A stretch of 64,000 nucleotides of DNA from Aquilaria yunnanensis (Eukaryota > Streptophyta > Magnoliopsida > Malvales > Thymelaeaceae). The notes beneath the pieces are model-generated. The model searched no databases, had not been told where the DNA came from, and was given only the letters and a program-made list of their open reading frames with translations. Positions 12,966 to 29,744 of this stretch are shown piece after piece (the first letter of the stretch is position 1; every line of letters begins with the position of its first letter). A program made the translations under genes and the position numbers. The DNA lies in the NCBI GenBank assembly GCA_039654915.1, contig CM077594.1, positions 101,074,893-101,138,892 of the forward strand, read 5' to 3'.

Positions 12966-14574
12966 AAGTCACTTTTTTCTTACTTACATATTCTATATTA
13001 TATATTCAAATATAATGCTTAAAACATTAACAAAAACTTGTAGACTACTTTTCGATTTCGTTCTTTCTTTTTATTTTTTTTTTAATCCTTACTTTGATCT
13101 AAGGCATTGTCCTAGTTCACGCTTCTTTCACTTAAATTTGGCTTAGAATTAGAGTTTTTGGTCTGATTTATTCTTGCTTTTATGTTCAGATCTATTATTC
13201 AGACTAGGCTTAGAGTTTGCAGGAATTATAAATGGAACAAGAAATTGGGGTGAGCAAACGACATTTTAAAGCAAAACAAACAATTTTAACTACATGCATA
13301 AATGCAAAAGGAATATCAATAACATCGATTAAACAACAACAATGTTAATTAAAAAGCAGTAATTGTCAATGATATCAACAAAAGTTGCAAGAGACAACAA
13401 AATCAACTAAAAGAGTAATAATATCAAGTAAAATTATTGAATAACAATCTAGCCACATGAACAGTAATTTGGATCAAATAAATAACAATATCAACCAAAT
13501 GAATAACAGGAGTGAATGAACAGCAGTACCAACTAAAAGAACATCAATCTCTAGTTGGAATAACAATATCAACTAAGTGAGTAACATAACTAAGTAAAAT
13601 GAACAGCAAGATTGACTAAAAGGAAAAGAAATGACAGCTTCATTAAATATTAGAAAATATTACACTGTACATATACACAAATAACATTATTCTCTCCGTA
13701 TACAAATTGCTATTCTAGAACAACTTCTCATTTGCAAACAATTGTTGTTTATTTCATAACAATTGTTTTTCCATATAATGTTACTCATTTCAATATAAAA
13801 CGTTGTTTCATTTGTACAAATTTGTTATTCTATAAAATTCGTTTAGTATGAAATGTTCTAGAGGAGATAACAGCCTGGTAATTAGTAGGTTTTCCCATCG
13901 GCAGGTAAAAAAGATTAGATTATTAAAAAAAAGAAAAGAAATACAAGCTCATCTAAGAGGCCTCCAAAGTCATCATCATCCTGAGAATATTCAACAATGA
14001 TTGCATGTGTAGTTTCGCCATCGCTTTATCCTGCAACTGCTTAGCTCTTTCAACGGACCTGGTATAAATTTTAGTGACATTTTTCTTCATATTACTCTCC
14101 AATTTTACTCCAATTATTCAAAGAAACAACTAAAACAATGATATAAAATCCTTGTATTGCCTGAAACACAAGAAAATTGTCATTGTTTTCAGACGAAAAA
14201 AGTACTAAGTTGCGGGTTCGAGCGGTCATGTGCCTGCCGATTTGAAACACGTCCCGGCCAGAGCCGCCACTACTTCCCACAACATCAAATGGACAATGCT
14301 AAGCAAACAGACGAAAGGAGGGAAGCAAGACCCAAAGAAGAAAAACAGTAAACTACTTGTGAGATTAACACCTGATGTGTCATCCAAGAAGTTACCCATC
14401 TCCGCCTAAAACCAAAATACAACCTGCCTACGATATAAATAGAATATCGTTTATATAGAAGGTATCACTAAGCAGATAGGTAAAGAGGATGAATGAAATG
14501 GGAATCAACCTATCTAATCTAACAATAAACTGTGAGTGAGTTGGAATTGATAAGCAAACCGCAATCACAGATTC
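12966..14574. other. Intergenic tract 3' of the bZIP gene
   Basis: No gene is supported. At about 13340-13630 the sequence is a degenerate tandem series built on phrases such as AATATCAACTAAA and GAACAGCA, with a period of about 30 bp. The segment 14100-14574 just beyond the bZIP stop may hold its 3' untranslated region. Confidence 0.45.
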
Positions 14575-19116
<4,542 letters not shown>

Positions 19117-21192
19117 TTAGTAACGTGCTAGACAATAGCCACTAGAGTAGTTGAAACACTAACAACGCAAAATTTCTTCAACAGAGAGAGTAGCTGACAC
19201 TATGATTATAGAGGCACAAACAACCGTGTCTAAATGCTGAAAAGCAGCCTAATGCCAACCCCAAATTCCAGCCTCGCAGATCCTTCAAACAAAGAGTAAA
19301 TGAAAAAAAACCCTAGAGATCACAGATCCAACACGTTCCACGAACGAAACAAAATGGAACAAAACAATTATCCACTCAAGCGACAGAACAATCAACCTCG
19401 AAGCATAGAGAACGGCGCAACCTCGCGAGAGAATATTCCTGCTAAAAGACAAAAAACTTTCCGACAGAGTCAGGCCGACAAATCTCCGGCGAGATCTTCA
19501 ATCACATGAAGAGAAGCAAAAATTCCCGATCAAAGCTCTCTCGAAAAGGGGAAGCGTATCCACAGCCTTCCTCAGAAAAAGAAGCGAATCGAATGAGCAA
19601 ATCACATGGAGTCGGAGAGCGTAAAATAGATACGCGGCCTTTATGAATGATTGCGAACACTGAACCGTACCAGACTTCTCTCTCTACTTCAATTCCCTGC
19701 CATTTTTATATTTCAGCGCTGTCTGAAGACCCTGAACTCAGAAGTCCGCTTAACAAGGTGCGTACCTTTTGGACAACGAATGCCCCTCAGAGTTTCGTAC
19801 TGGCCACCTCGTTCGGCAAGTACAACGGATAAGCGCATGAATTAACCCAAAATCCATCCTGAATCATCTCGAATTGGGTTATGTTAACTAAAATTGACTT
19901 GCAGATTATGATTTGGTTTCACATTTTGAAGAATTATCATTTTTTTTTATTCCAATTCTATATTGAATCAACCCATTGTGGAACAGAATTGAGCCATATG
20001 TATAAATATATAATAAAAATTATGATATTACTAAATTGATCATATATTTATGTATGCACATTACTAAATTACTCATATGTTTATACATAAATATGTATAT
20101 TTTATTTTTATTTCTAAGTGAAGAGAATTTTATTGCAACCTTAAGAGAATCATACACCAAGTCGTGCAAAAAAAAAAAATAAGAAAAAACAATGAAATAA
20201 TAAAAGTCTACTCATAAGATCTTATCTTCTTTCTACACCATGATGCTAACAGATCTGCACAAGAATTAGTAGCCCTAGGAATATGGGTTACATTGCACCC
20301 AGAGAACCACTACTAAAGCAGTCAAATATCATCAAGTAAACCTTTGATCTCCTAAGGACCTCCACCCTTTGTAACAACATCTACCATTATCCTAGAATTG
20401 GTCTCAACCTCCACATGACGAATCTTCAAATGGATAGATTTTGTTAGACCTTCCTTGACTGAAAGAGCTTCAGCTACTACACTAGAAACTGTATGCATGA
20501 AAGATCTCTCTACCAAAATAAGCTGACCATCAAAATTCCTAAACACAATACCAATCCTAACCTGCCATGAGTTCTTTTAGAAAGCTGCATCTACATTCAT
20601 ATTAACAACACCAATCGAAGGCTTTACCCATATATGAACAATGTCATGAATAGTAGAATGCTCCTCCATTAAAAGCATAAGAACTCTTTTGAATCACATA
20701 GTAAGGGCACAATTTTTTTATGCTAAAATATAACAGAGTTCCTGGCCATCCAAATATGCCAACATTCAAATGCAATTTTAGACAAGAAAGCTTAACCTTC
20801 ATTGTCACCTGATGCAAGATTCAACATAATAATCAGCAACATATTATTAGATTGCCTATATACTAGGAACTTGTACATCTAAATGTAGATTAAATTATAT
20901 ATTATGTTAAATATTTCTTAAATTGGTTATAGATATAATTTTATTGAATTATAAAATTGTTAATTATTATATCTATATGACAAGAATGAAAAAAAAAAAA
21001 ACAATACCTATGGTTTTAGTTCTATTCGGTTCTTAGTTCTTAGAGTGAGTAAGATTTCTTTGAAATAATTACTATTTCGGGTTGGCTCGATTTGATTAGA
21101 AAACCAAACTAACCCAACTCATACTCACCCCTGCCCAATGATGCATGGGACAACATTGTCATTTTCTTATTTTTTGCTTCTAAATTTTTTTT
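19117..21192. other. bZIP upstream region and transposon scraps
   Basis: Positions 19117-19640 probably contain the bZIP 5' untranslated region and promoter; the sequence is purine-rich and no TATA box was chosen. Beyond that come AT-rich repeats, an RNase H remnant (separate entry), and near 21035-21133 what looks like one end of an hAT-type element. That end, read on the minus strand, begins CAGGGGTGAGTATGAGTTGGG. Its partner end was not found. Confidence 0.45.
20270..20710 (-). pseudogene. Retroelement RNase H domain fragment (RVT_3-type)
   Basis: Read on the minus strand, the segment gives a PSIGVVNMNVDAAF phrase, an in-frame stop, then GIVFRNFDGQ, and an SVVAEALSVKEGL helix followed by VEVETNSRIMVD. 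The order of the acidic positions matches the RNase H-like fold found at the end of plant LINE polyproteins and in scattered putative RNase H genes. The in-frame stop and the absence of flanking polyprotein mark it as a dead fragment. Confidence 0.6.
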
Positions 21193-22230
21193 TAGTACTT
21201 CCTTCATCTTGAGTTTTTTGCTCTATTTGTACTTGACATGAAGATTAAGGAATAGTAAAATTATGTATATTTTTCTAATTTTAACATTGTTTCTACCTAA
21301 GTATACTGCCACTATTTCTCTTAGCCACTAGCCTATTAGATTCAAATGTCAGTTTTTTTCTCTTGGCAATAGGAATTTTTTTTTTATCTTATTGCTATGC
21401 AGACTGTGAAATCAATATGAAACATTCCCATTACAAAGAAAAGTTGGTCACCGATCAAGCTAAGCACCACCTACAGGGCTAACTAATTACTCGATAATGA
21501 CAACCTAAATGGTGGGATTCTTGCCTAGCATATGACACATGACAGTCCTGCAGAGCCAACACCAACAATCATGATGTCAATGTTGGCATGGGTAATCACG
21601 TCGATTATATAGTTGCATGTCACCTCACGTGACACAATCAACACCTTCAGGAGCACAAAGGCCAAGTTGTTTAGATTGTAGGGCAGAAATGAGGTAGAAG
21701 CAGAGGCCAAGATAGAAAGAGAATTAATTTCTTCTTGGTAGAGGATTTTGCCCTAAAATTGATAGACGGATGGGTGATCAAAGATCCATGGAAGGTAAAA
21801 AAAGGCATCAGACAAAGCAAGAGATTCGCGACCTATTCCAATGGTCGCCGGACAAAGATTGGAGAAGGAGATAATAGAATGAAGTAATTGAGTGATGGGA
21901 TTAATATGGCTTTCAAAAGTGGAAAGAAGATGGTAGCATGGCTATAATTGTTCCGAGTTAATCATTTTCAAAAGTGAGAGTGGAAAGTGTGATAGTGATG
22001 AGCTCAATATGGCTTGATGAGATTGGCAAAGAGATTATTTAAAATTTTGAAATTTCAAGTTGGAAATGTGTGAAAGTAGGCAGGGATTGGATTTTAAAAA
22101 ATGAGAGTAAAAGAAGGGATATAATGGTAAACTTACTTGGTAAAACTTACCAAATATAGAATGATATAGAAAACTTAGGATGACTCAAAATGAAAAATGG
22201 TACAAAGAACTTAGAATTGAGGGAATAGCA
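21193..22230. mobile_element. TIR DNA transposon carrying a host gene fragment (Pack-type)
   Basis: The left edge (TACTTCCTTCATCTTGAGTT, then TTGCTCTATTTGTACTT) is matched in inverted form near 22160-22230, where GACTCAAAATGAAAAATGG, TACAAAGAACTT and GAATTGAGGGAATA occur. Between them lies a broken fragment of a THI4-like gene (separate entry). There is no transposase. Short CTCC-like termini and captured exon material fit a Pack-type non-autonomous element; the superfamily is not determined. Confidence 0.55.
21440..21710 (-). pseudogene. Thiamine thiazole synthase (THI4/THI1) fragment
   Basis: On the minus strand the frame from 21710 gives an N-terminal phrase ending PYNLNN, then IVSREVT, a stretch ending DVITHANIDIMIVG, and VGSAGLSC. 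This matches the region of plant thiazole synthase that leads into its NAD/FAD-type GxGxxG loop. Beyond 21530 the match continues in a shifted frame (GKNPTI, stop, VVIIE, stop, LVSPVGGA). There is thus at least one frameshift plus stops. Only the first part of the protein is present. The parent enzyme makes the thiazole half of thiamin in plastids; this copy cannot. It lies inside the TIR element at 21193-22230. Confidence 0.7.
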
Positions 22231-22607
22231 ATTTCCATTTTTTTATTCATAAAATTGGAATTAAAATTTTTGGAAAGAAGCAAAAAATATGAAAATCTTA
22301 TTATTATCAACATTTTCAAAACATATTTTAAAACTGGAAAATAGATTTTATTCAGTTTTTACTTTAAAATATTTAATAAAAATATTATTTTTAATTTTAG
22401 AGATATAAAAATGAAAATAAAAGAGAAATAAAAAATCTATATTATACATTAAAGTGGAAGAGGTTTGTCCAGTGGTGCCACTTGTCATGTGTGTGGTGGG
22501 ATAATGATGGGTTTGGTGCTCTTTGTTTTGTTTTGTTTAACGTATGGGTGGATTGTCATCACATTGTTGTAATTCAATTCAGTTTCTTTTCACTCCATCT
22601 TCTAACC

Positions 22608-22975
22608 TATATTATTATGTGACTTATATGCTAATAAATAATAATACAAAAATATCAGAATATATAACCAATCTCCTGACTTCTATTATAATGTGACTTG
22701 TATGTTAGTAAATAATCATAAAAAAAATATCAAAATATAGATGTGACTTATATATGCTAGTAAATAAAAAAGATATCAAATTATCTAATAATTAATTTCC
22801 CCTCCATTACCGCATTTCTCTTCTTTAAGCAATTGTTGACAGGTGTATGATTTTTCTTTGATACACACCTTTATATATTATATTATTGTTATTTATTCTT
22901 TAAGCAATTGTTGACAGGTGTATGAATTTTCCTTGATACACACCCTTATATATTGAATTATACTGTTATTTATTT
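22608..22975. repeat. Short tandem duplications in the Helitron 5' region
   Basis: From 22608 to about 22780 a unit containing ATGTGACTTATATGCTA and AGTAAATAA is present three times with drift. From 22826 to 22975 a unit of about 76 bp, containing AAGCAATTGTTGACAGGTG and GATACACACC, is present twice head to tail. Confidence 0.7.
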
Positions 22976-24984
22976 ATTATTACCAATTGCTGACCATCAT
23001 TTCTTTGTATGTGTCCACTTGCTCCTCACGTTGCATTCTATGTGCGCCCTACAGAATTTGTCATATGGTATGTGTTTAGGATGGGATAACTTGCATAGGG
23101 GGAGGGGATTTCCATTGTGTGCCTGGTGGCATCTGCTACTACCTGAACATTATACAATTCGGACTTTGATCATGTGTTTTTTTTTCTATGTTTGTTCCCT
23201 TTCTCAGATACTCCAATATTTAAATAGGTTTCATTGGTTAGAACTGAAGGTAGCAAGGTTGTGTTGTTTGGCTTTCTCTGCTTACCTGTTGTCTTCGCAT
23301 GTCCTTTCAGCTCTGGGAGTTATTTCTCCTACACTTTTAACAGTTATTCCCCATACGGTTTCTTTGTTGTTCATTTATTGTTGGTTCGATTATTAGTCAT
23401 CTGATATTTCATTCCTGTATCCATGTCTAATTGTTGCTTGGTTGTGGTTAGGACAAGTCGTAGGCCTGCCTTACTGACTATTGTAAGAAGGCACTAGTGA
23501 ATAGGTTTGTTGGTTTAATATTGGTTCCTTTATGACCTACTTTATTGCCTTTGAAACTTTCTCACACTGGTTTCGTTGTTCCTGCAGTGTTCTCGAGCAT
23601 TACAATTGTATTCATGGTGCGTTGCTCTGCTTGTCTGCTCTCACTTACTTTTGTTCCCCAATTCCTGCTCCATCACATTTTAAACTCCTTATCATTGATT
23701 CTCATGATTCATTATGTTCCTAACTTTAATTCCTTGCCATCATGGTTTGGTTGCCTTCACAGTATGTTGGATCATTACAGTTTCAATCAGTGTCTCCACC
23801 TCCGTCTACCTTTTCTAAGTTATTTCCTTCTACGAATGTTAGTCAATTAGTTTCATTATGCCATACTTTCATACTTACTTACTTACCCAAGATGGAGTTG
23901 GTTTGTTTATCACCGATAACGATTTTATCTGAATTATGTTTGAAGTTATCATTGCCCATACATTTTTATTTAATAAAAGCCTCGGTTGATGAATTTTTTT
24001 TCTGCTTCTGCCTATGTCCATATGCATTTTGTTTCACAAAATTCAATTCCTCTCATTGTATTTAGCTACTCGAAATTGAATGTCGACCGTGTAAAGGAAG
24101 AAACTGCTTTGCTTTCTATAAAAAAAATCTACGAATTTTTTGGTGTCTGCATACGTCACTTTTGCTGTAACAATAACAATTGTTGGTGCTAGTTATATGA
24201 CCATATATGCGGCAACCTTGAATTGGCAAGTAAAGAGTTGGATGATCTACAACAACATCTAACGAAGTTAGAGCAAGAATGAAGCCATGCCAATTTTGAA
24301 AATCACCAACTTCTTGTAGAAATACTTTAACTATAAGAATAATTAATTAGGAAACGCCAATTTGATTGTTCTTCCGGTGAAAATAAAATTTGAGTTACCT
24401 ATACATCGAGGCACAGTTGTTGTAACAGTTTGCCTCATCGTATAACACCTGTACATATATCACTATGTCCCAAAAAAAACAGACTCTCTGTAATGTGTTT
24501 TTGGAGGACATTTATAGGAATATAAATGACTTTGTGTTCTGTATCCATTGTTTTGTACATGTTATCATATGCCTATTGTTCCCCGTGCTTTCACATCCAT
24601 GCTCATTTTCCTGCATTATTGTCAGACGTATATGTTTACGCCATTAACAACACTTTCCCACCAAGTAGAATCGATGGAAGAATGTCAATCTGCTGAATGC
24701 CGTCAAGATCGATACTTGCTGCTTAACCGTCGTCGATTTGACCTTATGATTGTTGGAAGAAATAGGAAGGATACCAATCTATCAAAATGACTTAAAAACA
24801 ATGAACTAAGTGTTTCCCCAGCTAGAGTATTGTCTGGTTTCCAAACGGGTCCCCCTGACCTAAATATTCAACCAGTGTATCAATGTATGCAACGCACATC
24901 GTTTAAGAATTTTTTGTTTATGTTATATAAGAACTGATATTATTTCCTTGGACATCTAAAACTCAATACCATCGTTCAAGAAAA

Positions 24985-25240
24985 CAATGGCGAAACAACT
25001 TTTATCATCTTCAGTCACACAGCCCAACTACTCATTGGAATACCAACAATTCAACTTGCAAACAATCGAATGATGGATAGATATGTACTACCCCCGCAAA
25101 TAGAGAACAAAATAGGATTAACCCATATATTTCAAGTATCTCCTACCACGCAATCGAACGAGACTGTTATTGCCAACTTTCGCGTATTAAAAATATTTGA
25201 TCCAACTGCTTCTACATATTTGTTTCCTTCACTAACACCA
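24985..25240 (+). pseudogene. RPA1-like single-strand DNA-binding protein remnant
   Basis: A frame reads AQLLIGIPT, then DRYVLPPQIENKIGLTHIFQ and FRVLKIFD. This is the phrase pattern of the C-terminal DNA-binding domain of plant replication protein A large subunits and their Helitron-borne relatives. Stops lie upstream and at about 25247, and the rest of the domain is not continuous. It is best read as a decayed Helitron-encoded or captured RPA1-like gene. Confidence 0.55.
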
Positions 25241-25877
25241 CAAAAATGAGTTGTCACTTCCACCCATTCACACAACACAAAAGAAAACACACCCACAGGT
25301 AGCTTCGTCCAACAGACGCTAACCAATCTCAAAGGAAAAAAGTAAGATATTAATTTCCAAAATTTTTGAATATATTTACAAAATAAATAAAATATAATAT
25401 ATATACCTTCCTTTATTGAGACAACATAATATCAAAAGCATTAGACACATCATCTACAGTTGAGTAGCACCCCAAATTGGAGCAAAGGAACATCAGGCGA
25501 AAATTGTAAGCTACAAGCTGCTATAGCTCCCTTATATGGTACAATACATTAGACTCACCAATATATATTGAATTTGCATTCCCTTACTCTATCCTACTAG
25601 GGATTTCGAGTACCAAACAAAAGAGTAAAATGGAAGAAGAAAAGATCTAACTTACATCACCACGCATGACTGGAGCACAAGAAGAAGGAAAACAGCCACC
25701 CTAACTACGTGGACACAAATGTGCTTCCTGTAAAACAAGTTCTCAGTGTATGTTGTAAAAGATGAAGACATGTACCACTATACTATATTAGATAAATAAA
25801 AAAGGCACATTTTTGTCAAAACCATTGTCTTAGAAAAAACCTCAAAACCAACAACTTCTTTCAACGCCAAGTAAGCC

Positions 25878-25914
25878 ACTCGCACCTATTGCATAGTGCG
25901 GGTCACATTACTAG
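25878..25914 (+). other. Helitron 3' terminal hairpin and CTAG end
   Basis: The hairpin has an 8-bp stem with one G-T pair and a 10-nt loop, followed by CACATTA and CTAG. It is the presumed termination signal for rolling-circle transposition. Confidence 0.85.
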
Positions 25915-26625
25915 TATAAACAAAAAAACAGTAACAGTTGCCAAACCAAACAAGCTCCTAGCAAATACATTTTTCTTTATAAAACTGAAAATAAAATAAA
26001 TAACTAAAACAGAAAACAGGAAACAAGAAAGTTACCAAACATATCCTGTCTCTTGTTTCCTGTTTTATTTTCAATTTTCTGAAGAAAATGTGTTCGGTAG
26101 TTTTTTTTGTTTTCTATTTTCGAATAAAATTTTGAAAAAAAAATATGACATATGAAAACCTTATTTTCAAAGTTTTTTAGCCTGGATTTCAAAACCCAAA
26201 AATATATTGCAATATTATTTTTACTAAATGTTCACTTTAAAATTAAAAAAAAAAAACACATTTTGTCAATTTTAGAAACCTAAAATAAAAGAGAAATGGA
26301 ATTTTCAAAAAGCACAGAACGCAAAAACCAGCCTAAGAAACTTTGTAAGGGAATGTGGAATAAGCGCGGGCTGAATAATACTAAGCGGAATTACTGGCTT
26401 GTAATTCATGTGCTCCGGCGGAATTGCTGGCCTGTAATTCATGTGCTAGTCCCTAGGACCGTTGACGAATAGAAACAAGTAAAATCATTTAAAATTCCCA
26501 ATTTCTTCTCAAATCAAAACTTATAATTTCGTTATTCTCTATATCAAATTTTATCCTTAAATTAACTACTATAATTTAGGATAAATTGCACCATTTATCC
26601 TTAAACTATACCTAAATTATAAAGG
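25915..26625. other. AT-rich intergenic DNA
   Basis: No gene or clear element is seen. An imperfect inverted pair, ACAGGAAACAAGA (about 26013) and TCTTGTTTCCTGT (about 26050), and A/T runs suggest old MITE debris. Confidence 0.4.
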
Positions 26626-27066
26626 GATAATTACAATTTGTCCCTTAAAATTTAGATAAAATTACATTTTACCCCTCCAGTTTTAGAAAATCTACACTTT
26701 GCCCTAATACAATTCGATAGTAATTTCTAAAATCTTAATTTAGATATTTTGGCAGTTATCTTCCATTAATTTCAATATGTATGGTTTTTTTTTTAAATTG
26801 ATGGACATTTTAAATTATTAATTTTTTTATTTCTGTATGTCTTTCAATTTTTAAAACAACAATTTTTAAATGTCAATTAATTGTAAAAAAAATATTTTAC
26901 AAATTGAAATTACTTAAAGATGAAAACTGTACAGTCTAAATTAATATTTTAGGAATTACTGTTAGACTGTATTAAAAATATCAGGGGTAAAGTGTATATT
27001 TTTTAAATAAAATGGGCAAAGTGTTATTTTACCTAAACCTTAGGGGCAACTTGTAATTAACCCAAT
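26626..27066. mobile_element. Small long-TIR element (MITE-like, about 440 bp)
   Basis: The left end (GGGATAATTACAATTTGTCC, then TTAGATAAAATTACA and TTTACCCCT) recurs inverted at the right end (AGGGGCAACTTGTAATTA, GGGCAAAGTG, ATTTTACCTAAA). It has no coding content. Confidence 0.65.
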
Positions 27067-27084
27067 TACAAAAGTGTCTTTAAG

Positions 27085-28380
27085 ATAACAGTGAATTATA
27101 TTTTGCCCTTGATGTTTACCCTAAATTACATTTTCCCCCTCCTATTTAAGAAACCTCTTAAAGGTACCCCGAAGTTTTAAGAAGCCTACACTCATCTCCC
27201 ACATCTCTCTTGAAATTTAAAATAAATGGATTTATTACACTTTGAGACCTCAACTTTTAATTCCCTTTTAACTTTTCTCCTTAACATAGAAATTGCTTCA
27301 TTACTTTTTTTTTTTTCAAATGACATAATATATTTATATATATTGTTCCATTTTACTTACCTTATTTTTTTTTTCTTATGATTTAGTTTTTATTTACTTT
27401 TTATTATTTATATGTACTTTATTTTATATTTTTATTTTTTTTAATTAACTCTAATTAATAATGTCATTTTAATTTTTAAAATAGTTGTTACTTTCTATCC
27501 CCATCACATTTTTCAAAACTTTTAATGGTAACTATTAAAGCAAAAATCAAAGAAATAATACGGTTCATTTTATGGTAATATGGAAACTTCAAAATTCACT
27601 TTGTTCAACTTAAAGAAACATTTGGTCATTTTAACATAATTTTTTTTATATATTTATTGATTAAATAATTATTTTTTAATAAGCCCCCATTTAGCAAAAC
27701 GTTTTTGGATTTCCTTAACTAAAAAATACATTAGCCCTTGGAGTAATGGTGATGACTAGACAATGGAATACCACAAAAAGCAATATCGTTCATTGAGTAG
27801 CATCGTCTCTTTAGTGAGAATAATGACAATGAATACTTTCCTGAACAATATAAATGTGAGGAGTTGATGAATTATAATAAAAAATGATTAATTATGTATT
27901 AATTTAAATTGATTTTGAAGTTTTCATTGTTATTGTAAATATAAGCCTTATCATTTCTTCAATTTTAGATCTAATAGTTATCATAATAAGTTTTGAAAAA
28001 AAAAATAAGTATGTTTGTAAAGCTTCTAAATAGAAATAAATAAATAAATAACTAAAATAAATTTTAAAATAAAAATAATATCCTTAATTAGAAATATTTT
28101 GAAAATAAAAAATATAAAGATAAAATAATGTATAGACAATGAAAAATAAATAAAAATAACATTATTAGAAAAAAATAATTTGGTGATGATAAGTTGAAAG
28201 GAACAATATATATATATATATATAAAGATGTATTGTATCATATTATTTGAAAAAGACAAATAATGAAATAGTTTATATGTTAAGGAGAAAGATTAAATAA
28301 GAACTAGATGTTTCTAAAATAGGATTGGTAAAGTGTAATTTAGTGTAGACGTCAGGAGGTAAATTGTAATTCTACCTTAA
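27085..28380. mobile_element. Long-TIR element, relative of the one in FPA intron 4
   Basis: The left arm carries CCCTCCTATTTAAGAAACCT, TTACACTTTGAGACCTCAAC and TTTTCTCCTTAACATA. The right arm carries the inverted, diverged counterparts (TATGTTAAGGAGAAAGATTA, AAAGTGTAATTTAGTG). The same phrase order is found in the element at 36555-37955, so both belong to one family. The interior is AT-rich and non-coding. Confidence 0.6.
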
Positions 28381-28576
28381 AATAACATACATGGAAAATT
28401 TGTCATTAAATTATCAATTGTATAATTTACTTTCAGTCTATAGATTTCTATTTAGATGATAATTGGAAAACATAAAAGTTTATATTTAACTTTTACTAGA
28501 TACACTTTTCAAACAATATAAATAGATGGAAATTTGATTTATATAATTTGTTATTACCAAATTAAATATTAACAAG

Positions 28577-29567
28577 TGTCAAAATGTGCATGTGGTCCCT
28601 TAACTTTGCCAACTTTGATGAGTTAGTCCTTTTTTTTTACTTAGAGTAAGTTTGTTTTTTAATTTTGCAAAATTTGGTGAATTAGTCCAAATTGGATGGA
28701 AGGCCAAATGGAGTTATGTGCTGTTAATGTGGCATGTGGCTTGTGTGGGGTTGTGCTAAGTTGGGAATGGCAAGATAATGGAAAGGTAAACATGTTAGTA
28801 CATGCCCTTTTTGCCGACCATCACCCATTCTTGCTCCTCCATCACAGAACTACTATGCCGCTTCCTGTCTAGCATCGTGAAACCTGGACTTGGCAATAAA
28901 AAATTTGCCATTGTCTTCATCCAACTGCAGCATCAATACCTACTCACTTCTTATGACATCAGAATTTTCTGAAAAATCTCTAGCAACAATGCCTCATCAT
29001 TGTCTTAATATTTTGAAATTCCAAGAATTCTTCTAAAATTAAGTCCTACATCATGTGAAGGACAACAATTACTTGCGGTAGGCCTTGACACCACTGGGAT
29101 TAGGCAGAGTGGTGATGGAGCTTGATGAGAACAAATGTGATGTCAAAGCTCTAGCAACAGAGCACCTTCTGGATCGAATTCTATAAGACATTCAAATTTA
29201 TGTGAAGAGTTCTATTGAGATTCCTTTAAAATCCTTCTCCAATTTCGACAATTGATAGCTCTTCTGATTTTGGGATGAAAGTGAAATTGTGCTTCCCCTA
29301 ACCTAACATCTTGACCAAGCCCCAATCCACAATGCCCACTTTTAATACACCTCAGCATCTCACACACGATGTTTAAGTCACAAACTACGCATGCGGCAGC
29401 TTTTCCATCACACATTGGACTAATTTGTTTAGTTTAGCAAACTTGAGGAACTAACATGTTTAGTCTAGAAAGTTATAGGACTAAGTTGTATTGAGTCAAA
29501 CAAAAAGGACTAACTTGTGCGAGTTTGCGAAGTTAGAGGACCAAATATGCATTTTGGCCTAATAAAA
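28577..29567. mobile_element. Long-TIR element, about 1 kb, with non-TE-like interior
   Basis: The left end (CAAAATGTGCATGTGGTCCC, then TTAACTTTGCCAACTTTGAT) is mirrored at the right end (GCGAAGTTAGAGGACCAAAT, then ATGCATTTTGGCC). Further inverted GAACTAA/TTAGTCC phrases lie inward. The interior (about 28800-29410) is less AT-rich than the flanks and may be captured host DNA, but I recognise no gene in it. Confidence 0.6.
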
Positions 29568-29744
29568 AACTAAATATTCAATGCAATAGTAAGCAAATTT
29601 TAAAAATTAAATAAGTAAATTACGTCTAAAAAATCATATACTAATCTAATTTTATTTATTTATTTATTTTGCTTCCTTACATAGTCGTACTCATGCTCAT
29701 TCTAGATGTTTACATTGGCTAACAACGAGCAAATTGTACTTATG

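Larger units (their letters stand above)
22436..25914 (+). mobile_element. Helitron (non-autonomous as preserved)
   Basis: The element begins TCTATATTATACATTAAAG after an A. It ends CTAG before a T, preceded by an 8-bp hairpin (ACTCGCAC at 25878-25885 against GTGCGGGT at 25896-25903, 10-nt loop) and a 7-nt spacer. A 5' TC, a 3' CTRR with a nearby GC-rich hairpin, and insertion between A and T with no target duplication are the defining Helitron features. It is 3479 bp long. No Rep/helicase frame remains, but an RPA1-like remnant is present near 25000. Plant Helitrons commonly carry RPA1-like genes. Confidence 0.85.

Noticed and set aside
22953..23850. Several plus-strand hydrophobic frames in the Helitron
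   Set aside because: They overlap in different frames, are rich in Leu/Phe/Cys from T-rich DNA, and match no family I recognise. I kept them only as an open question in the Helitron finding.
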